Assembly (NCBI GenBank): GCA_002372135.1
Contig: DFIN01000001.1
Span: 1 to 64,000 of the forward strand
Source of the DNA: Bacteroidales bacterium UBA3696
Lineage (GTDB): Bacteria > Bacteroidota > Bacteroidia > Bacteroidales > Paludibacteraceae
Direction: 5' to 3'
Length of the DNA: 64,000 nt
Part shown: positions 44,245 to 54,500 of the stretch, in pieces
How the letters are laid out: each line of letters starts with the position of its first letter
Numbering within the stretch: position 1 is the stretch's first letter
The notes under the pieces: model-generated
The model's input: the letters and a program-made list of their open reading frames with translations, nothing else
What the model was told of the DNA's origin: nothing
The model's database searches: none
Position numbers and translations under genes: made by a program

Positions 44245-45088
44245 AACGTGTCTTCATCTCTTTGCCCAAGGTGAGCAGTTGGTCGGTGGTGATCCAACCG
44301 TTGCGCCATGCAATCTCTTCGATACAAGCCACATACATGCCCTGCCGGTTCTGTATGGTGGCTACAAAATTGCCGGCATCGAGCAGGCTGTCGCAGTTGC
44401 CGGTATCCAACCAAGCGAATCCTCTGCCGAAGAGTTGGACATGGAGTGTACCTTCGTTGAGATAGAGGCGGTTGAGGTCGGTTATCTCGTATTCGCCGCG
44501 TGCGGAGGGTTGGAGGGCAGCGGCTTTGTCGCACACGGTATGATCGTAGAAATACAGACCGGGAACGGCATAGCGGCTCTTCGGGTGTTCCGGCTTTTCT
44601 TCCAGACTGAGCACCTTGCCGTCGGCATCAAATTCGACGACTCCGTATGCGCGCGGATCGCTCACTTCGTAGCCGAAGATGCAGGCACCTCGTTGGTCAC
44701 TACCCTCTATCATACTGACGGCAGTCTGAAGCATGTTGGTAAAGTTCTGACCATAGAACAGGTTGTCGCCCAAGATGAGGCATCCCGGCTCGCCTTGCAG
44801 GAAGTCGGCTCCTAAGACGAAGGCTTGTGCCAATCCGTTGGGAACGAGTTGCACTTTGTATTCAAGGCGCATACCCAGGCGTGAACCATCGCCTAAAAGT
44901 TCGCGGAACATAGGCAAGTCGCGCGGGGTGGAGATGATGAGAACTTCGCGGATGCCGGCGAGCATCAATGTGGACAAGGGGTAGTAAATCATCGGCTTGT
45001 CATAGACGGGCATGATCTGTTTGCTGATGGCTTTACTGAGCGGGTAAAGGCGTGTCGCACTACCGCCTGCAAGGATAATTCCTTTCAT
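44210..45088 (-). CDS. rmlA: Glucose-1-phosphate thymidylyltransferase
   Basis: 292-aa cytoplasmic enzyme making dTDP-glucose for rhamnose and other deoxysugars. Nucleotide loop ILAGGSATRLYPLSKAISKQ (GSA in place of the usual GSG), MPVYDKPMIYYPLSTLMLAG, FRELLGDGSRLGM, LILGDNLFYG, EISDPRAYGVVEFD-like EVSDPRAYGVVEFD, SLEEKPEHPKSRYAVPGLYF and RGFAWLDTGNCDSLLDA. ATG 45088 was chosen against an 80-residue longer frame because the promoter lies at 45130-45160. No rmlBCD genes are adjacent. Confidence 0.94.
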   Translation of the reverse strand: MKGIILAGGSATRLYPLSKAISKQIMPVYDKPMIYYPLSTLMLAGIREVLIISTPRDLPMFRELLGDGSRLGMRLEYKVQLVPNGLAQAFVLGADFLQGEPGCLILGDNLFYGQNFTNMLQTAVSMIEGSDQRGACIFGYEVSDPRAYGVVEFDADGKVLSLEEKPEHPKSRYAVPGLYFYDHTVCDKAAALQPSARGEYEITDLNRLYLNEGTLHVQLFGRGFAWLDTGNCDSLLDAGNFVATIQNRQGMYVACIEEIAWRNGWITTDQLLTLGKEMKTRYGAYLEQLAQR

Positions 45089-45129
45089 AAGGTTATTGTA
45101 TTGGAAAAATCGTGTTTCGTTTTGCGCCG

Positions 45130-45160
45130 CAAAGATAAGGCATGTCTGGCATACATACAA
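45130..45160 (-). promoter_or_regulatory. Promoter of rmlA
   Basis: Minus-strand TTG (45158-45160), 20 bases, TATCTTTG (45130-45137), then GCGGCGC. ATG 45088 is 42 bases downstream. Confidence 0.6.
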
Positions 45161-45213
45161 CAACATTTTTTTGCAACCTCCAATGGCAAAAATGAAGATA
45201 TTTGATTTTATCA

Positions 45214-45244
45214 TTTGCCGAATGTGGGATACGGAATACCTTTG
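45214..45244 (+). promoter_or_regulatory. Promoter of gpmI
   Basis: TTTG (45214-45217), 19 bases, TACCTTTG (45237-45244). It fixes the gpmI start at 45276 (or 45264), against the longer frame from 45096. Confidence 0.7.
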
Positions 45245-45275
45245 CCGCAAAAACAAATTGAAAATGAAGATAACC

Positions 45276-46841
45276 ATGAAAACATTACTTGCTATTCTTG
45301 ACGGGTGGGGCATCGGCTTGCCGAATGATGCCAATGCTATCTATTCCACCTCTACGCCCCATTGGGACGCATTACTCAATACTTATCCCCATAGTCAGTT
45401 GCAAGCCTCCGGGCTTAACGTAGGGCTGCCCGACGGGCAAATGGGCAACTCTGAAGTGGGACACCTCAATATAGGTGCCGGACGAGTAGTCTATCAGGAC
45501 CTTGTTAAGATTAACCGCGCCATTGAGGACGGTTCCATCAAACGTAACCCCGAAATCGTGTCGGCTTTTACCACTGCGCAAAAACAGGGTGTCCGCCTGC
45601 ATATCATGGGCTTGACCTCTAACGGCGGCGTTCACTCATCCTTAGAGCACCTCTTTGCCCTCTTGGATATAGCCAAGGAGTACGGCTTGGAAGGCAAGAC
45701 GTTTGTTCACTGTTTTATGGACGGACGCGACACTGACCCGCGTTCCGGCATCGGCTTTATTGACCAATTGGAAGCGCACATGCAGCAGTCCTGCGGCGAA
45801 ATAGCCTCCATACAAGGCCGTTTCTATGCCATGGACCGCGATAAACGCTGGGAGCGTATCCAAAAAGCATACGACTGCCTCGTGCACGGGCAAGGCGACC
45901 ATTATGAAAGCATGCACCAAGCCATGCAAGCCTCCTACGACAACGAGGTTACCGACGAGTTTATCCTGCCTATCGTTCATACCCGCAACGGGCAGCCGAT
46001 TGCCACCATTCAGGAAGGCGATGTGGTCATCTTCTTCAACTACCGCAACGACCGTGCCCGCGAAATCACCGAAGTGCTCACCCAGAAAGACCATATTGAT
46101 ATGGGCATGCGTACCCTGCCCCTGCATTACTACTGCATGACTCCCTACGAATCCTCATTCACGGGTGTGCATATCCTATTCCCCAAAGATAACGTTACCA
46201 ATACATTGGGCGAGATTCTTGCCCGTCAGGGGATGCGTCAGTTGCGTATTGCCGAAACGGAGAAGTTTGCCCATGTTACTTTCTTCTTCTCCGGCGGACG
46301 CGACCTGCCCTTTGAGAACGAGGACCGCATACTCATTCCTTCTCCAAAAGTGAAGACCTATGACATGCAACCCGAGATGTCTGCTCCCGAAGTGGCGGCT
46401 GCCTTGTGCGAGGATATGGATACGCAAAAGCATGAATGTATCATCCTCAATTTTGCCAACGGCGACATGGTAGGTCATACGGGTGTGTATGAGGCTATTC
46501 GTCAGGCGGTTGTGACTATTGATATCTGCCTTGACCGTGTCGTCAAGTCGGCGCAGAAGAATGGGTATGAGGTTATTATTATTGCCGACCACGGCAATGC
46601 CGATGTGGCGAAGAACGAGGATGGGTCTAAGAACACCCAACACTCGCTCAATCCCGTGCCCTTCATCTATGTCCCCTCGCCTCTGAATCATCCCGAGTGG
46701 AATGGTCAGACACCTGATTTGCAGTCGCTTTATCGTATAAGTGACGGTATTCTTGCCGATGTGGCACCCTCTATGTGCGCCTTGCTCGGTATTGACCAAC
46801 CTGAGGAAATGACCGGTAAGAACCTCATTGCATGCAACTAA
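45276..46841 (+). CDS. gpmI: 2,3-bisphosphoglycerate-independent phosphoglycerate mutase
   Basis: 521-aa two-manganese enzyme interconverting 3- and 2-phosphoglycerate in glycolysis. The start MKTLLAILDGWGIGLPNDAN holds metal Asp; the catalytic serine lies in MGNSEVGHLNIGAGRVVYQD; FMDGRDTDP, RFYAMDRDKRW and FFNYRNDRARE follow. Then the C-terminal metal sites: NFANGDMVGHTG and IIADHGNADV, then QHSLNPVPFI. Length is usual. ATG 45264 is possible; 45276 gives the usual N-terminus. It overlaps the next gene by 10 bases. Confidence 0.95.
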   Translation: MKTLLAILDGWGIGLPNDANAIYSTSTPHWDALLNTYPHSQLQASGLNVGLPDGQMGNSEVGHLNIGAGRVVYQDLVKINRAIEDGSIKRNPEIVSAFTTAQKQGVRLHIMGLTSNGGVHSSLEHLFALLDIAKEYGLEGKTFVHCFMDGRDTDPRSGIGFIDQLEAHMQQSCGEIASIQGRFYAMDRDKRWERIQKAYDCLVHGQGDHYESMHQAMQASYDNEVTDEFILPIVHTRNGQPIATIQEGDVVIFFNYRNDRAREITEVLTQKDHIDMGMRTLPLHYYCMTPYESSFTGVHILFPKDNVTNTLGEILARQGMRQLRIAETEKFAHVTFFFSGGRDLPFENEDRILIPSPKVKTYDMQPEMSAPEVAAALCEDMDTQKHECIILNFANGDMVGHTGVYEAIRQAVVTIDICLDRVVKSAQKNGYEVIIIADHGNADVAKNEDGSKNTQHSLNPVPFIYVPSPLNHPEWNGQTPDLQSLYRISDGILADVAPSMCALLGIDQPEEMTGKNLIACN

Positions 46842-47740
46842 AAGGCAGATACGCCCACTCACGCCCCTTCGTCAAGGTCTTGCAGTGGATGGCAGTTATC
46901 GTCTGCTTAACCTTGCTTTCCGTGCTGCTCATAAACCTATTGCAAAGTCTGACGGGGTGGAGTAGTGCCGATATGGCTTATTTGAAGACCGTGCAGGCGT
47001 TGCAGACGGTCAGTGTTTTTCTCTTGCCCCCCCTGCTGTTGGCTTATGTTTGGTCGGACAAACCTTGGCAATGGTTGCACCTTGCTAAGGTTCGCCCCGT
47101 AGATAGTCTGGTTCAGAAAAAAATCACGGCGGTTTGGTGGTTAGTGCCCATCAGTATCGTGTCGGCGATGCCGGCTATTAACCTGCTCGTGTATATCAAC
47201 GAGCAGATTAGTCTGCCCGCTTTCTTAGCCCCTATGGAGGCGTGGATGCAGCAGATGGAGGAGAATGCGGCTGTGCTAACCGAGCGTTTCTTGCAGGTGG
47301 ACAATGGTTGGGGCTTGCTTTTTAATCTGTTCGTAATGGCTTTGCTGCCGGCATTGGGGGAAGAACTGACTTTTCGCGGCATCCTGCTCAACGGTTTGAA
47401 CCGGCATCAGCAGCTACACCTTGCCATCTGGGTGGTCGCCGTCCTCTTCTCGGCTATGCACATGCAGTTCTACGGCTTTATTCCTCGTATGTTGTTAGGG
47501 GCATACTTCGGCTATTTGGTGGTATGGAGCGGTTCGCTGTGGTTGCCAGTATTGGCGCACCTAACCAATAATGCGATGGCTGTTATCGGCAATTATGTCG
47601 TTTTTAAGACCCAATCGGATACCCAATGGCTTGAGTCGTTTGGCACCGGGGATACACTATGGGTCGGAATAGTCAGTCTGCTCGTTTCGCTGTTCATGAT
47701 AGCGATTATTTCCCGTCTTATGAATAAACGTTGCTGTTAG
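46832..47740 (+). CDS. CPBP-family intramembrane protease
   Basis: 302-aa inner-membrane protein of the CPBP/Abi (type II CAAX-protease-like) family. Membrane segments at about 14-36, 52-72, 95-115, 160-180, 190-215, 232-252 and 270-295. Catalytic motifs: GEELTFRGILLNGL (EExxxR), HMQFYGFIPRMLLGAYFGYL (H-x-x-x-F-x-P) and LPVLAHLTNNAMAV (H-x-x-x-N). All expected Glu, Arg and His residues are present, so it is probably active. It overlaps the gpmI stop. Substrate unknown. Confidence 0.87.
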   Translation: MQLKGRYAHSRPFVKVLQWMAVIVCLTLLSVLLINLLQSLTGWSSADMAYLKTVQALQTVSVFLLPPLLLAYVWSDKPWQWLHLAKVRPVDSLVQKKITAVWWLVPISIVSAMPAINLLVYINEQISLPAFLAPMEAWMQQMEENAAVLTERFLQVDNGWGLLFNLFVMALLPALGEELTFRGILLNGLNRHQQLHLAIWVVAVLFSAMHMQFYGFIPRMLLGAYFGYLVVWSGSLWLPVLAHLTNNAMAVIGNYVVFKTQSDTQWLESFGTGDTLWVGIVSLLVSLFMIAIISRLMNKRCC

Positions 47741-47765
47741 ATCGCTTCGCTGTTAGAAGTTAGAA
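47736..47765 (+). repeat. 30-bp direct repeat, left copy
   Basis: GTTAGATCGCTTCGCTGTTA and following, from the CPBP stop codon on. It matches 60093-60122 in 25 of 30 positions. The two copies flank the giant-gene locus. Confidence 0.55.
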
Positions 47766-47811
47766 ATAATTGGCACCAATCAAACGACCCTTTGATTGGT
47801 GCCAATTATTT
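47764..47811. terminator. 21-bp-arm palindrome after the CPBP gene
   Basis: Perfect 21-base arms (AAATAATTGGCACCAATCAAA and its complement) around the loop CGACCC. It probably ends the gpmI/CPBP transcript. Bases 47785-47803 are exactly complementary to 48093-48111, which makes a larger inverted repeat. Confidence 0.75.
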
Positions 47812-47955
47812 AAGTTGAAAGAAGATGGCAAGTATGTAAGTGGAAAAATTTGAGAATTATGCAGTATTACTGTATTCAAATAGTTAGTAAATTCTCCAAA
47901 AACACCACTCAAAATGCTTGAATATAAATGAAAAATCAAAAAATGTGCATGAAAA

Positions 47956-48077
47956 TTTGGCTGTTTTTGTTTCATGTTGTAATTTTGCAGCCACATTAGA
48001 TGTGAAGGATTGCAGTTCTGCAAATCACGAAGTGTGAATTCTTTAATACAAAAAAATGAGGGATAAGAATCCCTCAT
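47956..48077 (+). ncRNA. Orphan promoter followed by a hairpin, possible short RNA
   Basis: TTTG (47956-47959), 20 bases, TAATTTTG (47980-47987) is a near-ideal promoter with no gene behind it. About 60 bases on lies a perfect hairpin ATGAGGGAT-AAGA-ATCCCTCAT (48056-48077). The T-run of that hairpin is on the minus strand, so it terminates leftward transcripts better than rightward ones. A transcript of about 80-130 nt is possible. It may instead be a remnant of a mobile element's promoter. Confidence 0.35.
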
Positions 48078-48090
48078 GACCACAAAAACA

Positions 48091-48126
48091 GTGGCACCAA
48101 TCAAAGGGTCGTTTTTTAGGTGCCAC
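48091..48126 (+). repeat. Inverted repeat partner, GGCACC hairpin
   Basis: GTGGCACC (48091-48098) pairs with GGTGCCAC (48119-48126) around a T-rich loop. Bases 48093-48111 are the exact complement of 47785-47803. Together with the palindrome at 47764-47811 they bound about 300 bases that hold the orphan promoter. Confidence 0.6.
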
Positions 48127-48236
48127 ACGGGGTGCGAATATTGCCGGGGATGAATAGTCCTTTGACGTATTGGATTACCGTAAAAATTGTATTTTTTCAA
48201 CGAAAAAGTTGAAAAACGCTTATTATATCATATCGA

Positions 48237-48386
48237 ATGTCGGCGGTCGGAATGTCTCGGGTGTTAGGATTTGGGGATAACCAATACCGCCTTTATGAAG
48301 ACGGTGAGATGTCCTCTGAAGCGATAGGCAAGATGTTATTTTCAATGGCTGCACGAGTTCTTCTCTTTCGGAGGATTTGTGAATAA
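48237..48386 (+). CDS. 49-codon ORF upstream of the giant gene, doubtful
   Basis: Open frame starting MSAVGMSRVLGFGDNQYRLY and ending RVLLFRRICE. No ribosome-binding site and no family I recognise. It lies between two sequence blocks that in the 5.7-6.4 kb region flank the deleted ATPase gene, so it may be debris. The rest of 47812-48427 shows nothing gene-like beyond the repeats listed. Confidence 0.12.
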   Translation: MSAVGMSRVLGFGDNQYRLYEDGEMSSEAIGKMLFSMAARVLLFRRICE

Positions 48387-48427
48387 AGTGGCGATGTGAT
48401 AAGACGCTCGTTCAAGAGCAGAAAATG

Positions 48428-48467
48428 AAAGCGGTAATCCAATCAGTGAGCGGATTACCGCTTTTTT
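48428..48467 (+). promoter_or_regulatory. Leader hairpin upstream of the giant gene
   Basis: Perfect 13-bp stem AAAGCGGTAATCC/GGATTACCGCTTT with an 11-base loop and a T6 run, an intrinsic-terminator form, 43 bases before ATG 48510. No gene on this strand ends just upstream. The same 16-base block and hairpin precede the BspA-like pseudogene, so it could be an attenuator or leader element. No clear TAnnTTTG box lies between 48200 and 48428. Confidence 0.6.
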
Positions 48468-48509
48468 ATGTGCACGGTGCACGCTACTAACTCAAAAAAC
48501 AATATACGT

Positions 48510-51500
48510 ATGAAAAAATTTTTCTCCTTTTGTTTGGTGATTGCCGCCGTGTTTCTGACCCTATCTCCGCAGATAGCGCGGGCGCAGTTAAATGAGTATT
48601 TTTCTATCCGAAGTACGTGGTCGGGGGCAACTACGACCATTACGTTCAACGGGAGTGTCAGTGTGGATTTGTGGTACTCTACCGACAAGTCCAACTGGAC
48701 GCAGATTACCGAGACAACCAATATCCCCACGTACAACAAAACCTATTTCAAGGGAAACAACCCGACCGGTTTCAGCACAAGTACAACGGATTTTGTGCAG
48801 TTCTTGGCAGGAGGGACAAGTCAGGTTTACTACCTTGAGGGCAACATCATGTCGCTCATTAACGGCAATGATTTTGCGACTAATTATTCCACAATCCCGT
48901 CTGATTATTGCTTTTATTCCTTGTTTACCAATAAAGCGGGGTTGAGTAGTGGATATACAGAAACCAATTGGTATGCCGGCGATTTACTACTACCGGCGGA
49001 TTATCTGACTCCGCACTGTTACGAGTCGATGTTTGAGCGAACATACGTCAAGACGCAGCCGCAACTGCCTGCGCAGCATTTGGCGGAGTATTGCTATCAT
49101 AAAATGTACTATACCAGTATGTCATTGGATATGCGTACCTCTTATCCCGCTACGCCGATAGAGTATATCCTTCCGGCGGAGGAGTTGGTGCCGCACTGCT
49201 ATGAGCATATGTTCGGCATATACAACAACAATCCGACTATTTACCAATATGTAACCATTATGGCAACCTCTTTGCAAGACCGCAGAGGTGAAGATATTGA
49301 AAATTGCCTGAAAGAGATGTTCTATTATGGTGTCGCTCTTAGCTCTACATCCGGCAAATATACCAAATATTTTGTACAACTGTTCTTTACGAATTGGGGG
49401 GATGTCAGCAAGACAACTTGTCCGACATACAACTGGTTCGGTGGAAATTATAATTGTTCCGGTAACTATTTCTTCTATGACGCAAACCTTTCTTGGTCAG
49501 TATCTAATATTAAATTGGGATACAGCGGTATTAAATCTCAATTCCCGAATGGAGCATATAGTTGCGAAACGAACAATTGTACGAGCTTCTGGGTGCCTGA
49601 AGATTACAACTACCTCACTTTCGACTGTAAGACCAACGGCGGCACATGGGAGGCGGATGACGACTACAACACCGACCTCCGCCGCGTGGTGCGTGCCGGC
49701 TACACTGCCAAGACGGTGCCTGCCGCTCCGCACAAGTTAGGTTGCACCTTCCTCGGCTGGTACACCGCTCCCTCTGGAGGTACGAAAGTGGATAACGCCA
49801 CTATCCTCTCACAGACAACGGCGCAAACCTACTACGCGCAGTTCATACCTAACGATGTGGACTACACCATCACCATCGCCAACGGCGAACACGGACACGT
49901 AGTCGTAACGCGCAACAACGAACCGACTGCCACTTACACCACCACCTCTTCGGTGCACAATATGTCCGAACTGACTATCACTGCCGTTCCCGATGCAGGC
50001 TACCGCTTCAAAGCATGGACAGGCGATGCCGCCACTATCAAAACAGCTGAAGACAATGGCACCACCTACTACCTTGTTAACGACATCACCGTAGGTGCCA
50101 CCTTCGAAGCCGACGAATGCACCGTGACGATTAACACCCCTGCATCCAACGGTACGCTGGCTGCATCCGACGGCACGAACAACTACGCTTCGGGCAATAC
50201 CTACACTTTCAACCGCCAATTAGACCTCAACAAGGTGCTGACCTTTACTGCCACACCTGCCACACACCGCCTCTTCACAGGCTTCACGGTAACGGGTGCG
50301 GAATTGAGCAACATTACAGCAGCCCACACCCCGTATCAATATGATGATGTGGTAACGGCTCAATACACCATCACCGCCTCCACACCGGACGAGGTGACGG
50401 TAGACGCGACCTTCGTCAAACCGACCTACACAGTCTCCACGTCCATCACCGGCAAGAACGGCGGTTATGTCACCCTGACAGCCGACGGCTATGCTGACCA
50501 GACCGGCAGCGGAACGTATGACATCGACACCCGCGTGACCCTGACCGCCACGCCGAACAACGCGATGTTCAAATTCGTCAAATGGACTGACAATGACAGC
50601 GACAACCCCGTGCGTGTCATTACAGCGCTGACTAGTGATATAGCTCTCTCAGCCGAGTTTGACTTGGAGGGCGAACTCTGGTCCGCTCCCGCTACGGTGG
50701 ATGTCTATTCGTCAGGTGTCACCCCGACCTGCACTTCTACTATTACAACATCCAACTATCGCATCCTGTATAATTTGGATCCCGTTAAAGGTAGTGACAA
50801 CATTACCTATACGCCTGTGGATATGGGTGCAGGTGTCGCTTGGGCGGACAAGAACATCGGTGCCACCGACCCGACCAAGGCGGGCAGTTACTTCTATTGG
50901 GGAGGCACAAAAGCCTACGGGGAAGAAGGTTATACAACGGTATCAAGTTCAAACTACTATAAAGGAGTGGCGGATATGACGGCGACCACATCAACAGCTG
51001 TCGCCGCGCAGTATCCTTTACCCACTGAAGCTGATGCCGCAACGCAAAAGATGGGCGGGCAATGGCGTATGCCTACTTACTATGAGATGAATAATCTCAT
51101 TTCTTCCACTTACACAAGTAGTGCGCAGGTTAATTATAACTATACAGTTACCAACAAGTACTACACAGACGATAAGATTTTTATTCCTGCCGGAGGACGA
51201 TATGAAACCACTTTGTCCAAAGGTGCGGCATACCTTTGGACAAGTACCGTAGCTGGTAAGAACGGAGCCAGCAGCAAACCGTGGGTATATTATAATCACG
51301 CGATGAGAGGCAATGTTACTACCACTGGAAATTCTGTGGCTTATTATGCTCTGCCTGTCCGTGCCGTCTATGTCCCGTCGTTCGAGACCTGCACGCTGCA
51401 AGTGCTTGTCTATTGGGCATCTACGCTGAAATGGACTTACAACTACATCTGTGAGGTCGGTCAGACCGTCACCATCCGTCAGCATCCTGCCGCAAGCGGA

Positions 51501-54500
51501 TACAAGTTGTCGGCTTGGAGGGAGAACACTTACTCGGGTACCGAACTCTCCACGGACAATAGTTATACTGTGACGCTTACAGGGAACCAGACGATAGCGG
51601 CGCATTACATCTCCGCCACCACCTATCAGCTGACCACCAAAGCCTCTCCGCTCAAGGGCGGAACGGTGGATGGCGGTGGTTATTACCCAACCGGTACAAG
51701 CGTTACGCTTACCGCCACACCGAATGCCAACTACCGCTTTGTGCGCTGGTCGGACGGCAATACCGACAATCCGCGTACTTACACTACCACAAACGCGGCT
51801 GTTACGCTTACGGCGGAGTTTGAAGGCTATGTGACGGGCGTTACATCCTCTACAGCCAACGTGGATGTGTTCGCTTACACCGCTAACACCAACTGCTACA
51901 AGATTCTCTACGACCTGCCATCAGAGGTGAACGGCTACCGTCCTGTGGATATGGGTAATGGCGTGGCCTGGGCTAACAAGAACCTCGGTGCAGCCGATAG
52001 TACGGCTTCGGGCAACTACTATGTCTGGGGCACGACCTCTCCGTTCACATCGGTGGCCACAGGCACTTATTATGCAGGCGCAATGGATATACCGCTGACC
52101 ACCTCAACGACTCTCAGTGCGCAATATGCTTTGCCTGCCGATTCGGATGCCGCTACGGTGAATATGGGTGAGCGGTGGCGTATGCCGAATTATGCGGAAA
52201 TCTATTACCTCGCCAATCCTAACGGAGCCACGGAAGCAGGTGCTGCCGCAACGGGTTTCACATATACCAACAAACTCAGTGGCGAGAAATTGTTCATTCC
52301 GGCAGCAGGTTACCATAACAAAGTTGGGAATACTCCCTCCTCAACACCTACATCCGGAACGTACTTCTGGGGTAGCACGGTTGGAAAATTCAATGCCAAC
52401 GGCTATCAGTGTGTAGCTTCCTGCTATCAAAGCGGTGGGGCGTTGTATAACAATACAACATACGGATATGTGTATTACGCCATGCCTGTCCGTGCTGTCT
52501 ATGTGCCGCCGTTCGAGACCTGCACGCTGAAAGTAACCGTGACAGGTCTTAACCAGGTAGGCAACGGCACAAGCACCTATTACTATTATTATATCTGCGA
52601 AGTAGGTCAGCGCATTCGTATCACCGCGCAACCGCACTCCGTGGGTTCTACGGGCTTTACCTACGCCTTCACGCAGTGGACCGATGATGACAATAGCAGT
52701 GCCGTGGTGGGGACGGACCCGACTCTCGACTTCGTCATCGCGGGCAACACCAACTACACCGCCACTTTTGCTTCCACCACCAATTTCTCCACCATTCACG
52801 CTTTGCCACAACCCCGCTCCGGCGGATATGTCTATGGCGTAGGGCGTTATAAGAATGGCGTTACTACGCGGCTGCACGCTGTGCCGGAAGAGGGCTGGAC
52901 TTTCGTCCGCTGGGAGGACAACAACTCTACCAACCCCTACCGTGAGATAACCGTCAATGGCGATGCATCCTACAATGCCGTCTTCACCTCTGCCGTACCC
53001 GCTGCGGCTTCGGCACACAAGTACGTCAATGTATGGCACGAAGCAACCACCACCACAACGGAAACACTCTATGACGGTTCGCCCCTTGAGACTTGCACGC
53101 TGACGGTCAAGACTTATCAGTCGAATAGCGCCAAGGCTACCTACAACTTCGTTTGCGAAAAAGGACAAACCGTCACGGTGAGTGCGTTCACCAACACCGC
53201 CAACTACTCGCTCCTGCACTGGACCAATTTGGAGTACGACATAATGAGTTACGACCCGACAGTGGAGTTGGTGGTAACGGAAGACATCACCTACATCGCT
53301 ACGTTCTATACCACGCGTGCAACGACCCGTACACTGACGCTTGACTGTACGCCGCGAGAGGGAGCAATTTTTGATGGTGCTATTAAGGGGAACACCAACC
53401 ATATCGGCGTGTATGAGGACGGTCAGGTGACCAAACTTGTCTGCCATCCGAATCCGCACTACCGCTTCCTCTATTGGGACGATGACCACTCGCTGACTGA
53501 CACGGCGCGTATCGTCACTGTAACGGAGGATAGGACATATACCGCTGTATTGGAGATGGATTATGACCTCACTACCGTACATTCCGAGGATGCTTTCGCG
53601 CAGGTTTATCAAGGCGGTACTTATCAGGGTACGTACCTGCGTTACGCCCTGCCGGGCTATGATGCCAACGGCTACCGCCCCGTGGATGTGGGTGTCGGTG
53701 TGGCATGGGCGAACAAGAACATCGGAGCCGCTGACAGCACCAAGGCGGGCGACTATTTTGTCTGGGGTCTTACCACTCCCGCCACTACGGTCAGCAGCAG
53801 CGGAACCAACTACTGGACGGGTGTCACCTCAATGTCCTCAACCCTGACTTCAAGCAACACAGCTGTGCAGTATCCGCTTCCCGCCGCCAATGATGCCGCA
53901 ACGCAGATTATGGGCGAGCGGTGGCGTATGGCGACTTATCAGGAGATATACAATCTGGCTAATGTGACAGGCAGCGGTTCCACCGAGGAAGGCCAGGCAT
54001 CAGCAGGATTCAGATATACCAACAAGGAGGACAATTCGCAGTTCATCTTTATCCCTGCAGCCGGATGCAAGAAGACATCGGGTACGGAAACGGTAACAAC
54101 CGGTACAACCCACTTCTGGGGCAGCACGGTCAAGTCTGTCAGTGCCGCTTCATCCCAGCCTACATACTACTTGAATGGCGGTTGTTCAGCGGGTTCCACC
54201 ACTTACTATGCATGGAACGCCATGCCAATCCGCGCCGTCTATGTGCCGCCGTTCCAGACCTGCTCCGTAACGGTGAAGACTCCTACCAATCAGTATATGT
54301 ACATCTGCGAGGTAGGTCAGCGCATCACCATCACCGCTTTCTATGGGGCTGCCACGGCAACCAGTCAGAATTATCGTGTGCGTGACTGGATAGACCAGAA
54401 CAATGTCATTGTTTCCACCGACCAGACCTATTCCTTCATCGCTCTGTCGAATGTGACACTGACAGTGAATTTTGTCGCTCCCACTACGAAACGCACGCTT

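Noticed and set aside
47760..48200. 146-codon ORF on the minus strand in the intergenic region
   Set aside because: It reads through both arms of the inverted repeats, has no ribosome-binding site and no coherent protein character.
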